From NCBI GenBank assembly GCA_018897875.1, contig JAHIKF010000016.1:1-21015 (forward strand): DNA of 21,015 nucleotides, read 5' to 3'. This document shows, piece after piece, positions 13,486 to 21,013 of this stretch; the stretch's first letter is position 1; each line of letters opens with the position of its first letter. The position numbers were made by a program, and so were the translations under genes. This DNA comes from Pseudomonadota bacterium. Lineage in GTDB: Bacteria > Desulfobacterota > Desulfobaccia > Desulfobaccales > 0-14-0-80-60-11. The notes beneath the pieces were generated by a model. It was given only the letters and a program-made list of their open reading frames with translations, was not told the DNA's origin and searched no databases.

Positions 13486-13925
13486 GCAGCCCAAATTAAA
13501 TCTTTTTCTCCAATTAGCTCTAAGAAGGCGGCTGGGTCAATAATTATTATTCCCTGGAAAAACTTAAGCTTGGTCAGGTGGCGGTCGCCGGAGATGATGT
13601 AGTCGGCCTAGCCTTCCACGGCGCATTCCAAATAGCGGTTGTCCTCGGGGTCGTCCTTGATGGCCCCAATCTTTAGGTTCCCCGGCGTCAGAACGGCCCC
13701 TTGCCCAATCTCTGCCAGGGTCTCGTCAATCTCGCTTACGGTGAGGCGAAGCTCTTTTCTGATCTTGGGATAGCGAAAGACCTGCCTTAGTTCTTCCAGG
13801 ATGGCGTGGGATAGCACTAAAGCGATCTTCCCCTCTTTCACCAGGTCGATAATTTGGGCCGGCTTGGAATGTGGCTTTAAGGCGGCGCTCACGAAGACGT
13901 TGGCGTCAATGACAACCCGCATCAT
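13464..13925 (-). pseudogene. PIN-domain toxin interrupted by an in-frame TAG
   Basis: The frame starts at ATG 13925 with VVIDANVFVSAAL, the N-terminal Asp motif of PIN-domain RNases, and continues through LSHAILEELRQVF and KDDPEDNRYLECAVEG. At codon 106 it meets TAG (13608-13610). The same frame then continues for 47 codons with ADYIISGDRHL and IIIIDPAAFLELI, exactly the C-terminal part expected of the family, to TGA at 13464-13466. One change from CAG or AAG to TAG would explain it. The 105-residue product loses the GD-x-HL acidic site, so RNase activity is doubtful. The start overlaps the antitoxin stop as ATGA. It could be a true loss, a sequencing error, or suppressed. Confidence 0.85.
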
Positions 13926-14236
13926 CTTTGTAGCGCCTTAGTCCTTTTAGTCCTTTTTGGTCTCCTGGCGGCCCGGATCGCCTCTTCTATAATGGCGGTA
14001 AGCTCGCCCTCGTCCATGTCCTTCACCTTATCACTGGCGCTGGCCTGCAACTTCTCAAAGGCCCGGCTGAACGCTTTCAGGGCGTCTCCTTTGTCAAGCA
14101 TCACCTTGGGCCTGAAAAAAACCCCTTGATCGGCTGGCTCCACCTCTAAAAAGTCGCCTTCCTTAATGCCCAGCTTCTCTCGGATTTCTTTGGGTATGGT
14201 GACCTGCCCGTTTCGCACTACTTTGACCAAAGGCAT
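13922..14236 (-). CDS. AbrB/SpoVT-type antitoxin
   Basis: From the ATG at 14236 (GAAGGAGA about nine bases upstream) the product has 104 residues. The N-terminal half is a swapped-hairpin AbrB DNA-binding domain: VKVVRNGQVTIPKEIREKLG, then IKEGDFLEVEP. The C-terminal half is helical, ends in a basic Arg/Lys tail, and probably binds the toxin. It overlaps the PIN toxin start by four bases, so translation is coupled. The protein is expected to repress its own promoter through the palindrome at 14267-14291. In-frame ATGs upstream (14263, 14254) lie before the ribosome-binding site. Confidence 0.88.
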   Translation of the reverse strand: MPLVKVVRNGQVTIPKEIREKLGIKEGDFLEVEPADQGVFFRPKVMLDKGDALKAFSRAFEKLQASASDKVKDMDEGELTAIIEEAIRAARRPKRTKRTKALQR

Positions 14237-14266
14237 GAAACGTTTCTCCTTCATTTGGCTCATGTC

Positions 14267-14291
14267 GTTGCATAATTTGTAATTATGTAAC
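14267..14291 (-). promoter_or_regulatory. palindromic operator of the toxin-antitoxin operon
   Basis: GTTGCATAATT-TGT-AATTATGTAAC has two 11-base arms with 10 of 11 positions paired. It starts one base after the -10 box and covers the predicted transcription start, the usual position for autorepression by an AbrB-type antitoxin. Confidence 0.65.
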
Positions 14292-14292
14292 C

Positions 14293-14320
14293 AGTATAGG
14301 GCAAGGGGGAATCCTGTCAA
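14293..14320 (-). promoter_or_regulatory. sigma70 promoter of the toxin-antitoxin operon
   Basis: Read on the minus strand, TTGACA (14315-14320) and TATACT (14293-14298) are separated by 16 bases. Both are close to consensus, making this the strongest-looking promoter in the window. A 10-base palindrome TGTTCGAACA (14328-14337) lies just upstream of the -35. Confidence 0.75.
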
Positions 14321-14400
14321 GTACATTTGTTCGAACACAACTTAGGACTTATCCGCAAGTAAAATCCAATTTTATCAAAATCGCAATTTAGACAATCTAT

Positions 14401-14486
14401 TGTCATTCTGAGCCAGCATAGGCGGCGAAGAATCTCGCATTTCTCCACTAAACCCCGAAACCCTTCGCCTTCAGCTCAGAGTGACA
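14401..14486. mobile_element. 86-base MITE-like element with 13-base terminal inverted repeats
   Basis: TGTCATTCTGAGC (14401-14413) and GCTCAGAGTGACA (14474-14486) are inverted copies with one mismatch. Further inside, GGCGAAG near 14424 and CTTCGCC near 14463 also pair, so the whole element can fold into one long hairpin. There is no coding capacity. From memory, a TGTCATTCTGAGC...GAAGAATCT repeat is widespread in several bacterial phyla; no search was possible. Confidence 0.6.
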
Positions 14487-14524
14487 TCTTTTTTCGGCAA
14501 TATTCTCAATGGGCAATGAGACAC

Positions 14525-15574
14525 TCAAGGTTCCAGCCTGATGCTCCCCGGGGTTTGACCGGTCACGGCGCCGATGGCCGCGGCGTGGATGCCGTGGCCC
14601 TTAAGGCAGTCCAGAAAAGCCTCAGCCTGGTCCGGGGCCACGGCGAGGAGGAGGCCGCCGTTGGTCTGGGCGTCACTGAACAGGTCCACCAGCAGGGGAT
14701 CGATGTCCGGCGCCACCAGCAGGTGTTTTTCGCAGAACCTGCGGTTGGCGAAACTGCCGGCCGGCACCAGCCCCATGGCGGCATATTCTTTGGCCGCGGC
14801 CAGTACCGGCACCTGATGGGCGAAGAAGGTGATCTCGACGTGGCTGGCTCTGGTCATTTCCAGGGCGTGACCCAAAAGCCCGAAGCCGGTGATGTCGGTG
14901 ACGGCATGCAGCGTCGCGGTTTCCAGGCAGGCCGCCGGCAGCCGGTTTAAGGCCGTCATGACCTCGATGGCCGCGGCCGATGCCTCCGGCGATGCCAGGC
15001 GCCCTTTCATGGCGGTGGCAATGACCCCGGTTCCCAGGGGCTTGGTAAGGATCAGCCGGTCGCCCACCCGGGCCCCGCCGTTGGTGAGCACCTTGTCCGG
15101 ATGGACCACGCCGGTCACGGCGAGGCCGTATTTCAATTCCGTATCGTCAACGCTGTGGCCGCCGACGAGCAGGGCCCCGGCCTCATGAATCTTATCCAGG
15201 CCGCCGGTCAGGATAGCCAGGAGCACTTCCTGGGGCACGGTCTTACTGGGGTAGCAGACAATGTTGAGGGCCGTCAGGGGCCGCCCGCCCATGGCGTACA
15301 CGTCGCTCAAGGCATTGGCCGCGGCGATCTGGCCGAACGTGTAGGGATCGTTGACCACGGGGGTAAAAAAATCCACCGTCTGAATCAACGCGATCTCAGG
15401 CGTCAGGCGATACACCCCGGCGTCATCCGACGTCTCCATGCCGACCAGCAGGTCGGGATGCGACTGGATGGGCAGAGCCTGCAAAATTTCCTCCAAAACC
15501 CCGGGAGGAACTTTAGCAGCTCAGCCGGCGGCTCGGACCTGCTCCATCAAGGGCTTGTAACTCTTGTCGTTCAT
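14525..15574 (-). CDS. selD: selenide, water dikinase SelD containing selenocysteine
   Basis: SelD makes selenophosphate from selenide and ATP, the selenium donor for selenocysteine and selenouridine. The correct start is ATG 15574 (AGGAAGG just upstream), giving 349 residues with an in-frame TGA (15521-15523) at codon 18: AAG-U-AAKVPPG. The Sec and Lys21 keep the Cys17-x-x-Lys20 spacing of E. coli SelD. Asp51, Asp91 and Asp227, the known metal-binding residues, fall at the same numbers here (SDDAGVY, LSDVYAMGG, VTDITGFG). The frame on both sides of TGA reads as family sequence and a SECIS-like hairpin follows, so this is a selenoprotein, not a broken gene. A start after the TGA (TTG 15496) would remove the catalytic residue. 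Organism must have SelA, SelB and SelC elsewhere. Confidence 0.93.
15488..15510 (-). promoter_or_regulatory. SECIS-like hairpin in selD
   Basis: In the mRNA, UUCCUCC and GGAGGAA form a perfect 7-bp stem with a nine-base loop containing GGGG and UUUU. It begins about 10 bases after the UGA, which fits bacterial SECIS elements that bind SelB close behind the codon. It is entirely within the coding region. Confidence 0.7.
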
Positions 15575-15625
15575 GTCCCTTCCTGGTAAATGGTTAAAAC
15601 GTCTTTTCTGCGCCCTTCACCCTTT

Positions 15626-15654
15626 AGTATAGCAGCTTTAGGCCGTATCTTCAC
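15626..15654 (-). promoter_or_regulatory. possible selD promoter
   Basis: TATACT (minus strand, 15626-15631) is a good -10 box 51 bases before the selD ATG. The -35 at the right distance (GTGAAG) is poor. selD may instead be read from the upstream GT2/HAD operon, whose last gene ends 134 bases before it. Confidence 0.3.
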
Positions 15655-15708
15655 TACCCCCGGGTTATCTTCCCGCCGGCCCCCCACGGGTTCACCCGCC
15701 GGGCGGGC

Positions 15709-16179
15709 TCAGGACCGCAGGGTGGCGATCAGGCCATCCGGCGCCAGCAGCAGATCCAGGGCCGCGAGGATGTCCGGCGCCACCACGTCTGCCGCCAGCA
15801 GCGCCTCCACCGCCGCGCCCTCCGCCTGGAGCAGGGCAATCCCCAGAGCGGCTTCTTTAAGCATGAGCCGGTCGTTGCGGCCATTGCCCACGGCCACCGT
15901 CAGTTCGGCCCCCAGCTGCCGGACATATGCGCATTTGGCCTGCGCCTGATCTCCCGGAGGAATGACGATCAGGTGGGCGGGCAGAGGCGACACCTGTTCT
16001 CTAACCGTGCCGAAGGTGTCGGCCGTCAAGATGTGGATCGCCAGCCGGGGGGCCAGGACTTCCAACTTCTCCGGTACCCCCCGGATGAGCCGGCCATGGG
16101 CGGCGATGGTGCCGTTGTAGTCCAGGACCAGGTGCGTTAGCCGTAACTCCTTGAAACCGGGTATGTTGATGCCAATCAT
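15709..16179 (-). CDS. HAD-superfamily protein, soluble P-type-ATPase-like phosphatase group
   Basis: The ATG at 16179 (GGAGGAG upstream) gives 156 residues. HAD motifs: LVLDYNGTIA (nucleophile Asp20), HILTADTFGT (motif II Thr), a Lys in QAKCAYVRQLG, and VAVGNGRNDRLMLKEA (motif IV). There is no cap domain. Motif I is D-x-N rather than the D-x-D of ordinary HAD phosphatases, so the acid/base Asp is Asn22; this pattern is seen in the small group annotated as soluble P-type-ATPase-like proteins, whose substrates are not defined. It lies 23 bases after the GT2 gene on the same strand, probably one transcript. A longer frame from 16260 would overlap the GT2 gene and is rejected. Confidence 0.8.
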   Translation of the reverse strand: MIGINIPGFKELRLTHLVLDYNGTIAAHGRLIRGVPEKLEVLAPRLAIHILTADTFGTVREQVSPLPAHLIVIPPGDQAQAKCAYVRQLGAELTVAVGNGRNDRLMLKEAALGIALLQAEGAAVEALLAADVVAPDILAALDLLLAPDGLIATLRS

Positions 16180-16202
16180 CCTCGTCTCCTCCGCCGGCGG
16201 CG

Positions 16203-17585
16203 TCAGCGCGTCAGCCAGTGGCGGTTGCGCACGGTGAGGCAGGCGTAAGGGTAAATCCACTGGAGCAGGAAGAAGGCATAGTAGCTATAGATAACGCCAT
16301 AGACGAACTCCAGGTCTCGCTCCAGCCAGAGATAATAGACCAGGTTGAGCAGGGAGATCACTCCCAGGGCGGCCAGGAGTTTGATCAGGATCACTGGATA
16401 GACTACCAGCGACGCCAGCAGCAACCCAAAAAAGAGCAGGGTCAAGGGGTATTCCAGCTGGGCCAGGAAGAATTCCACGATGGGCAGGAGGCGATATTTT
16501 TTCCGGTACCGGGTAAACAGGTAGCCCAACTGGACCAGGGACTCCCGCACGTTGCCGCGCTCCCAGCGCAGGTACATCCGGCACACGCCTCGATACGTTT
16601 CGGGGACCAGGGTATACACCAGGGCGGTCCGCTGATAATAGGTGTAGTGGCCGCCCCGCAGGATAAAATTGGTCAGGGCCCGGTCTTCGCTGTGGTGGCA
16701 GGGCGCCCCCAGAAAGGTCTGACGCCGCCAGGCCGTGAGGTGCGGCATCAGGGCGGTGCGCCGGTAGGCCGACAGCGACCCGGGGGTGCAGACCACCGCC
16801 CGGTAAAGGGATTGAGAGGCCCGCAGGTAGTCCAGATTCACGAAGCGCACGCCCTGCATCTTGCCCATGAGACTCTGGTTGCGGTTATAGACCTTGACGT
16901 TGCCGGCCACCGCCCCGATCAGCCCGTCGTGCAGCAAGGGGGCCACCAGGTGGCGCAGGGCATCCGGGGCGATGATGCTGTCGGAATCGATGGTGACGAA
17001 GACCTCGCCCCGGCCCCGGGTGAATCCGGCGTAAAGCCCCTCCTTCTTGCCCCGGTTGGCGGCAAATCGCATGGGCCGCAGGAGGTGGGGGTAGCGCCGC
17101 TGGGCTTGCTTAATATAGAACCAGGTGTCATCGGTGGAACCGTCGTCGATGCAGATGATTTCCATCCGGTCGGCCGGGTAATCGGAGGCCGCTACCGCGG
17201 CGATGGCTTTCTCCACTATGGCCCCTTCATTGTAGGCCGGGATGATGACGGTGAGACTGGGCAACGGCCCGGCAGCCGGAGGATAAGGCTTGTACCGGGC
17301 CCAGAGGACCGTGCGGCCAAGCTGAAAGATGAGCATTACCAAGGCGTAGACGGCTCCCAGGGCGGGCAGGAAGGCGGTGTAGGTCTGGCGGCTCAGGAGT
17401 TGCGCATAGGCCTGAAAGGAGCCGAACTTGACGGCCAGAACCACGAAAACGATGACCATGACTGGAATCAGCACCTTGAGTCCCCGGTCGATCCAGGGTA
17501 AGGAACGCAGCCGCAGGCGAGGCAGGGGCGAGCCCACCGGGCGGGGCGGCGGCTGCCAGGACAGGGTCGGGGTGCCGTTGGCCAT
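16203..17585 (-). CDS. processive family 2 glycosyltransferase, membrane-bound
   Basis: The product has 460 residues. Two N-terminal membrane helices (about 36-54 and 72-92) lead to a cytoplasmic GT-A domain: TVIIPAYNEG, CIDDGSTDD (Asp147, Asp148), VTIDSDS (Asp200, Asp202), SEDRALT (catalytic Glu300-Asp301) and the product-binding YLRWERGNVRES (equivalent of Q-x-x-R-W). Several C-terminal helices complete a channel. This layout is that of hyaluronan, NodC and poly-N-acetylglucosamine synthases, which make and export a polysaccharide through the inner membrane. The sugar is not predictable. ATG 17585 has AGGAGG upstream, but at a long spacing of about 13 bases. Divergent from the kinase/GT4 cassette. 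Confidence 0.88.
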   Translation of the reverse strand: MANGTPTLSWQPPPRPVGSPLPRLRLRSLPWIDRGLKVLIPVMVIVFVVLAVKFGSFQAYAQLLSRQTYTAFLPALGAVYALVMLIFQLGRTVLWARYKPYPPAAGPLPSLTVIIPAYNEGAIVEKAIAAVAASDYPADRMEIICIDDGSTDDTWFYIKQAQRRYPHLLRPMRFAANRGKKEGLYAGFTRGRGEVFVTIDSDSIIAPDALRHLVAPLLHDGLIGAVAGNVKVYNRNQSLMGKMQGVRFVNLDYLRASQSLYRAVVCTPGSLSAYRRTALMPHLTAWRRQTFLGAPCHHSEDRALTNFILRGGHYTYYQRTALVYTLVPETYRGVCRMYLRWERGNVRESLVQLGYLFTRYRKKYRLLPIVEFFLAQLEYPLTLLFFGLLLASLVVYPVILIKLLAALGVISLLNLVYYLWLERDLEFVYGVIYSYYAFFLLQWIYPYACLTVRNRHWLTR

Positions 17586-17840
17586 GAGACCGGTCGATCC
17601 TCCTGGCCATCTCTATCAAAAAGTTGGGCAATTGGCCAGCAAAAGCGGCCCGGCTGCTGCCAGCCGGAAAGGCACGGCCCCGTCATGAAATTTGGCGCTG
17701 ATATGCTGGTAGCCGTCAATGCCAAATCCATGTTAAAGTAAAATAGAGGAAAGATTAAGTTCTCCTTTTGAGCGACTGTGACTGGTCGTCTCTATGAGAC
17801 ACCTGGTCCAGTTTTTGGTCAACAAGTAGGCTTATTTCGG

Positions 17841-18536
17841 ATGAACCAGATGCAATCAATCCGAGGTTCATTAATAACCTTCGGTGGTTTGGATGGAGCC
17901 GGCAAGTCCACCCAAATCGCTTTATTGACCGATTATCTGGTCAAGAGCGGCAGAAAGCCGGTATATATTTGGACGCGTGGTGGTTACACCTCTGTCCTGC
18001 AGGGATTAAAAACGCTTTCCCGGCGATTTCTTCATAGGAGATTCCCTCCTTCAGGCAATAGTCCCCAACGGAGTTATGCTTTCTCGAAATGGTGGGTTCG
18101 CCGCCTCTGGTTGTCCTTAGCTTTGCTGGATCTTCTGTGGGTTTATGGGGTCCAAATCCGGTGGCACCGTTACCGGGGACGCCTAGTCTTATGTGACCGC
18201 TATTTGTGGGACACCGCCATAGATTTTCGGTTAAATTTCCCTCAGGAAAAGCTCGATCATTATTGGCTCTGGCGGCTGTTGGGGAGAATATCCCCTAGAC
18301 CCGATGCAGCCTTTTTGATGCTGCTCACCGTGGAAGAATCGGTGCGCCGGTCTGAAATTAAAGGTGAGCCTTTCCCTGATTCGGCCGAGGTTCTCAGGCA
18401 GAGACTGGCCTACTACCAGGACCTCATCTCCCGGGTTCCGTTCCACGTTTTGGATGGCAGCCAGCCGATTACGACCTTGTTTAACCAGATTCTCATCGAT
18501 CTGGCCCAGGTGCACCGCGACCAGAGAACTGTTTAG
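17841..18536 (+). CDS. thymidylate-kinase-like P-loop kinase
   Basis: From ATG 17841 the product has 231 residues. It starts with LITFGGLDGAGKSTQ (P-loop, Lys22) and later shows LVLCDRYLWDTAIDF (Asp119-Arg120), as in the thymidylate kinase fold. It departs from true Tmk: the RxPGGT substrate loop is WTRGGYT, a hydrophobic helix (about 85-107) is inserted, and the lid is short. In this setting, directly before an APH-type kinase and a glycosyltransferase, a role in phosphorylating a lipid or sugar precursor is possible but unproven. Starts at 17778 (GTG) and 17850 (ATG) are alternatives; none has a good ribosome-binding site. Confidence 0.75.
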   Translation: MNQMQSIRGSLITFGGLDGAGKSTQIALLTDYLVKSGRKPVYIWTRGGYTSVLQGLKTLSRRFLHRRFPPSGNSPQRSYAFSKWWVRRLWLSLALLDLLWVYGVQIRWHRYRGRLVLCDRYLWDTAIDFRLNFPQEKLDHYWLWRLLGRISPRPDAAFLMLLTVEESVRRSEIKGEPFPDSAEVLRQRLAYYQDLISRVPFHVLDGSQPITTLFNQILIDLAQVHRDQRTV

Positions 18537-18548
18537 GGTTAACCACTT

Positions 18549-19775
18549 ATGCGACTCAGTCTGTTGTTACCCCGTGAACCCTTCCCGGTTATCTTCGCAC
18601 AAACCATGAGCCGGTTCTTGTTGTCCTGGACCGGCAAACCTTACGAAATTCATTGGGACCCCAAACCGCCCCTATCTGCATCTCATTGTCGCTCTGGCGA
18701 GTTTTGGTTAGTTAATATCTATCTCAACGCCATTTTCATTCCCCGGGCTGACCCGGCGATTTTTGACCCCGTCAAGCAGGAATTTTCCCGCAGCCTTGTC
18801 TGGTGGCGCCGCTGGCCGCAGCGGCTCTATGTCGATATAGCCACCTCACCCCTTATGGCAAAATGGCTGGCGCACGCCGGTGTAAGCCTGACCCCGGCCT
18901 TGCCCCAGGCTGAACTAATGCTTATAGTTCCCGGTAACCACAAAATCCGGCTTTTAGACTATGGCGAAAAAACGGTCTACGCTATCCGGAAGAGCGGTTT
19001 TCCGGCAAATTTCCTGGAGCGGGAGATTGCAGTCCGCCGGCAAGCCGAAGAACTTGGTCTGCCGGTCCCCCGGGTCAAGACGGTAGCCGGCGATGGCGCC
19101 TGGCTAAGCGAGGAGTACGTCAGCGGCACCCCCGTCAACCGGCTCAAGGATCCGGCTCAAGCCAGAGCTGCCTTTGAAGAGGCTCATCAGGCCCTCAAGG
19201 TCTTGCATCGGCACACCTTTCGCGAAGTTAATGCGAACCAATATGTTGACCTTCTCTCGACTGAAGCGCATACTCATATCGAATCCAATGCCTTGATAAC
19301 TCCCGGCAGCAAACGTATGTTTTTTCAAACCCTTGATGCTCTGGTGGCCCGGATTAAGGCCCTGCTGCCGGCTGGCGGCAACCGCCTCCCCACCGTGCTG
19401 GCCCATGGGGATTTCCAGCCGGCCAACATCCTGGTCGATGCGGACCGGCTCTGGCTGATTGACTGGGAGTATTCCGGCCGTCGCCAGGCGGCCTATGACG
19501 TATTGACCTTTATATTAGAATCCCGATTTACCCGGGGCTTATCCGGGCGTTTACAGAGGTTGATTACCCAAGGAATTCCGGACGGAGGGCTGTTGCCGGA
19601 TTTCTCCTGCTACGCCAACGGTTGGCAAGATTCCCGGCATCGTTTATTATACGGTTCATTGTTTCTGCTGGAAGAACTGGCTTTGCGCCTGGAAGAAAAT
19701 AATAATCCGTCTTTTGTTCAGTTGGATACTGGCCTCAATATTCTCCAACAAGAAATCAGCCATTGCCTTAAGTAG
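18549..19775 (+). CDS. APH-fold kinase with extra N-terminal domain
   Basis: The product has 408 residues. The C-terminal 280 are an aminoglycoside-phosphotransferase-like kinase: a likely ATP Lys148 in VYAIRKSG, catalytic loop LAHGDFQPANILVD (Asp288, Asn293) and metal-binding LIDWEYSG (Asp305). The first 120 residues have no recognised domain and are unusual for the family. It follows the P-loop kinase by 12 bases and precedes the GT4 gene by 14, so the three are surely one operon. APH-fold proteins phosphorylate many small molecules, including sugars and choline; antibiotic resistance is unlikely in this context. Confidence 0.8.
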   Translation: MRLSLLLPREPFPVIFAQTMSRFLLSWTGKPYEIHWDPKPPLSASHCRSGEFWLVNIYLNAIFIPRADPAIFDPVKQEFSRSLVWWRRWPQRLYVDIATSPLMAKWLAHAGVSLTPALPQAELMLIVPGNHKIRLLDYGEKTVYAIRKSGFPANFLEREIAVRRQAEELGLPVPRVKTVAGDGAWLSEEYVSGTPVNRLKDPAQARAAFEEAHQALKVLHRHTFREVNANQYVDLLSTEAHTHIESNALITPGSKRMFFQTLDALVARIKALLPAGGNRLPTVLAHGDFQPANILVDADRLWLIDWEYSGRRQAAYDVLTFILESRFTRGLSGRLQRLITQGIPDGGLLPDFSCYANGWQDSRHRLLYGSLFLLEELALRLEENNNPSFVQLDTGLNILQQEISHCLK

Positions 19776-19789
19776 CGGAGACCAAAAAC

Positions 19790-21013
19790 TTGCGTCAAGG
19801 AAGACCAAGGCCCCGGCTCCTTATCCTCAACCAGATGGCCGGTCCCATGACTTGGGAATTGGCCCAAGACCTGAGCCAACAGTTGGGCCCCATAGCCCTC
19901 TTAACCGGCCATCCTGAGACGTTGGCTAAGGGTAGCCAAGGGTCCGTCACTCTTTACTCCTCAGTGCCCTATAATCGAGCCACTAGCTTGAGCCGGGGCC
20001 TCACCTGGCTGATGTATCTGGGACATGCTTTTATCTGGCTGCAACGCTGGCCGGGCCACATACCCTGTCTTCTCTTTTCTAATCCGCCGCTGCTTCCCTG
20101 GTTGGGATATGTGCTGCGCCGTTGGCGCCACCGGCCGTATGCCGTAATGATCCACGATATCTATCCCGACGTGTTGGTGCGCCTCAAGGGTCTTTCCGAA
20201 AATTCCTTGATGACGCGGGTCTGGCGGTGGCTGAACCGGGTGAGCTACGAACAGGCTGACGGGGTGATGACCCTGGGAGACTGCATGGCCGCCACCCTGG
20301 CCGGCCAATTTGACCCGACCCGTACCAAAGTGGGCCGTCTGGAGATAATTCATCCCTGGGCGGATACCGCAAAGCTGGGCCCCCTGCCTAAAGCAGAGAA
20401 CTGGTTCGCCCGGAGCCAGGCTCAGGTCGGCAAACTGACCGTGATGTATTCCGGCAATATGGGGATGGGGCATGATATCGAAACCATGTTAAACGCTGCC
20501 CGCCGGTTGCGCCCCGCCCGTGACATCCATTTTATGTTTATCGGGGCCGGCCCCAAGCGGCAAATCGTCGCCGATTATCTCCGCCAGGAGGCTCCCGCCA
20601 ATGTCACTCTCCTGCCCTGGCAACCCGAGGCTGTGGCCCCCTTTTCCCTGGCTACGGCCGACGTAGCCATGGTATCATTGGAGTCAGGCGCGGAAGGGCT
20701 GGCCTTCCCCAGCAAAGCCTTGTCGGCCATGGCCGCAGGTTCAGCCCTGCTGGGGCTCAGCAACACCCCCAGCGATTTGCAGGTGCTGATCGAGCAGTTT
20801 CACTGCGGGCTCAATATAAAACCCGGCGATGTCGAAGGCCTCGTTCAGGCCATTCTCACCTTTCGCGATGAAAAGTCTTTTTTGCCGCAGTGTCGCCGAA
20901 CGGCGCGATTGCTGGCCGAAACCACTTTCGCCCGCAGCAGGAACACCCAGAAGGTGTTAGCTACTATCGGCATCATGAAAAATCATAAATCAGTTTTTGA
21001 CCAGTTCCCCTAA
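19790..21013 (+). CDS. family 4 glycosyltransferase
   Basis: The product has 407 residues and ends at the TAA at 21011-21013, two bases before the window edge. The C-terminal Rossmann half shows the GT-B donor signatures VMYSGNMGMGHDIETML and FMFIGAGP, and an E-x7-E region ESGAEGLAFPSKALSAMAAG. The N-terminal half has SNPPLLPWLGYVL and MIHDIYPDVLVRLKG, as in colanic-acid WcaI-type and related enzymes. It probably adds a sugar to a lipid-linked glycan. The TTG start at 19790 with CGGAG upstream is chosen because it lies right behind the previous stop; an ATG at 19835 would cut into the first beta strand. Confidence 0.85.
   Translation: MRQGRPRPRLLILNQMAGPMTWELAQDLSQQLGPIALLTGHPETLAKGSQGSVTLYSSVPYNRATSLSRGLTWLMYLGHAFIWLQRWPGHIPCLLFSNPPLLPWLGYVLRRWRHRPYAVMIHDIYPDVLVRLKGLSENSLMTRVWRWLNRVSYEQADGVMTLGDCMAATLAGQFDPTRTKVGRLEIIHPWADTAKLGPLPKAENWFARSQAQVGKLTVMYSGNMGMGHDIETMLNAARRLRPARDIHFMFIGAGPKRQIVADYLRQEAPANVTLLPWQPEAVAPFSLATADVAMVSLESGAEGLAFPSKALSAMAAGSALLGLSNTPSDLQVLIEQFHCGLNIKPGDVEGLVQAILTFRDEKSFLPQCRRTARLLAETTFARSRNTQKVLATIGIMKNHKSVFDQFP

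Noticed and set aside
14525..15496. SelD starting at TTG 15496
   Set aside because: This would drop the catalytic Sec/Lys region; the same frame continues upstream through TGA to an ATG with a ribosome-binding site.
16180..16260. Longer HAD protein from 16260
   Set aside because: The extra 27 residues overlap the end of the GT2 gene and ignore the GGAGGAG site before ATG 16179.
16218..17501. Long open frame (427 codons) antisense to the GT2 gene
   Set aside because: The opposite strand has clear GT2 catalytic motifs; the antisense product is Gly/Gln/Asp-rich without any fold.
18549..19775. APH-fold protein as an antibiotic resistance gene
   Set aside because: It sits in a tight operon with a P-loop kinase and a glycosyltransferase and has an unrelated N-terminal extension.
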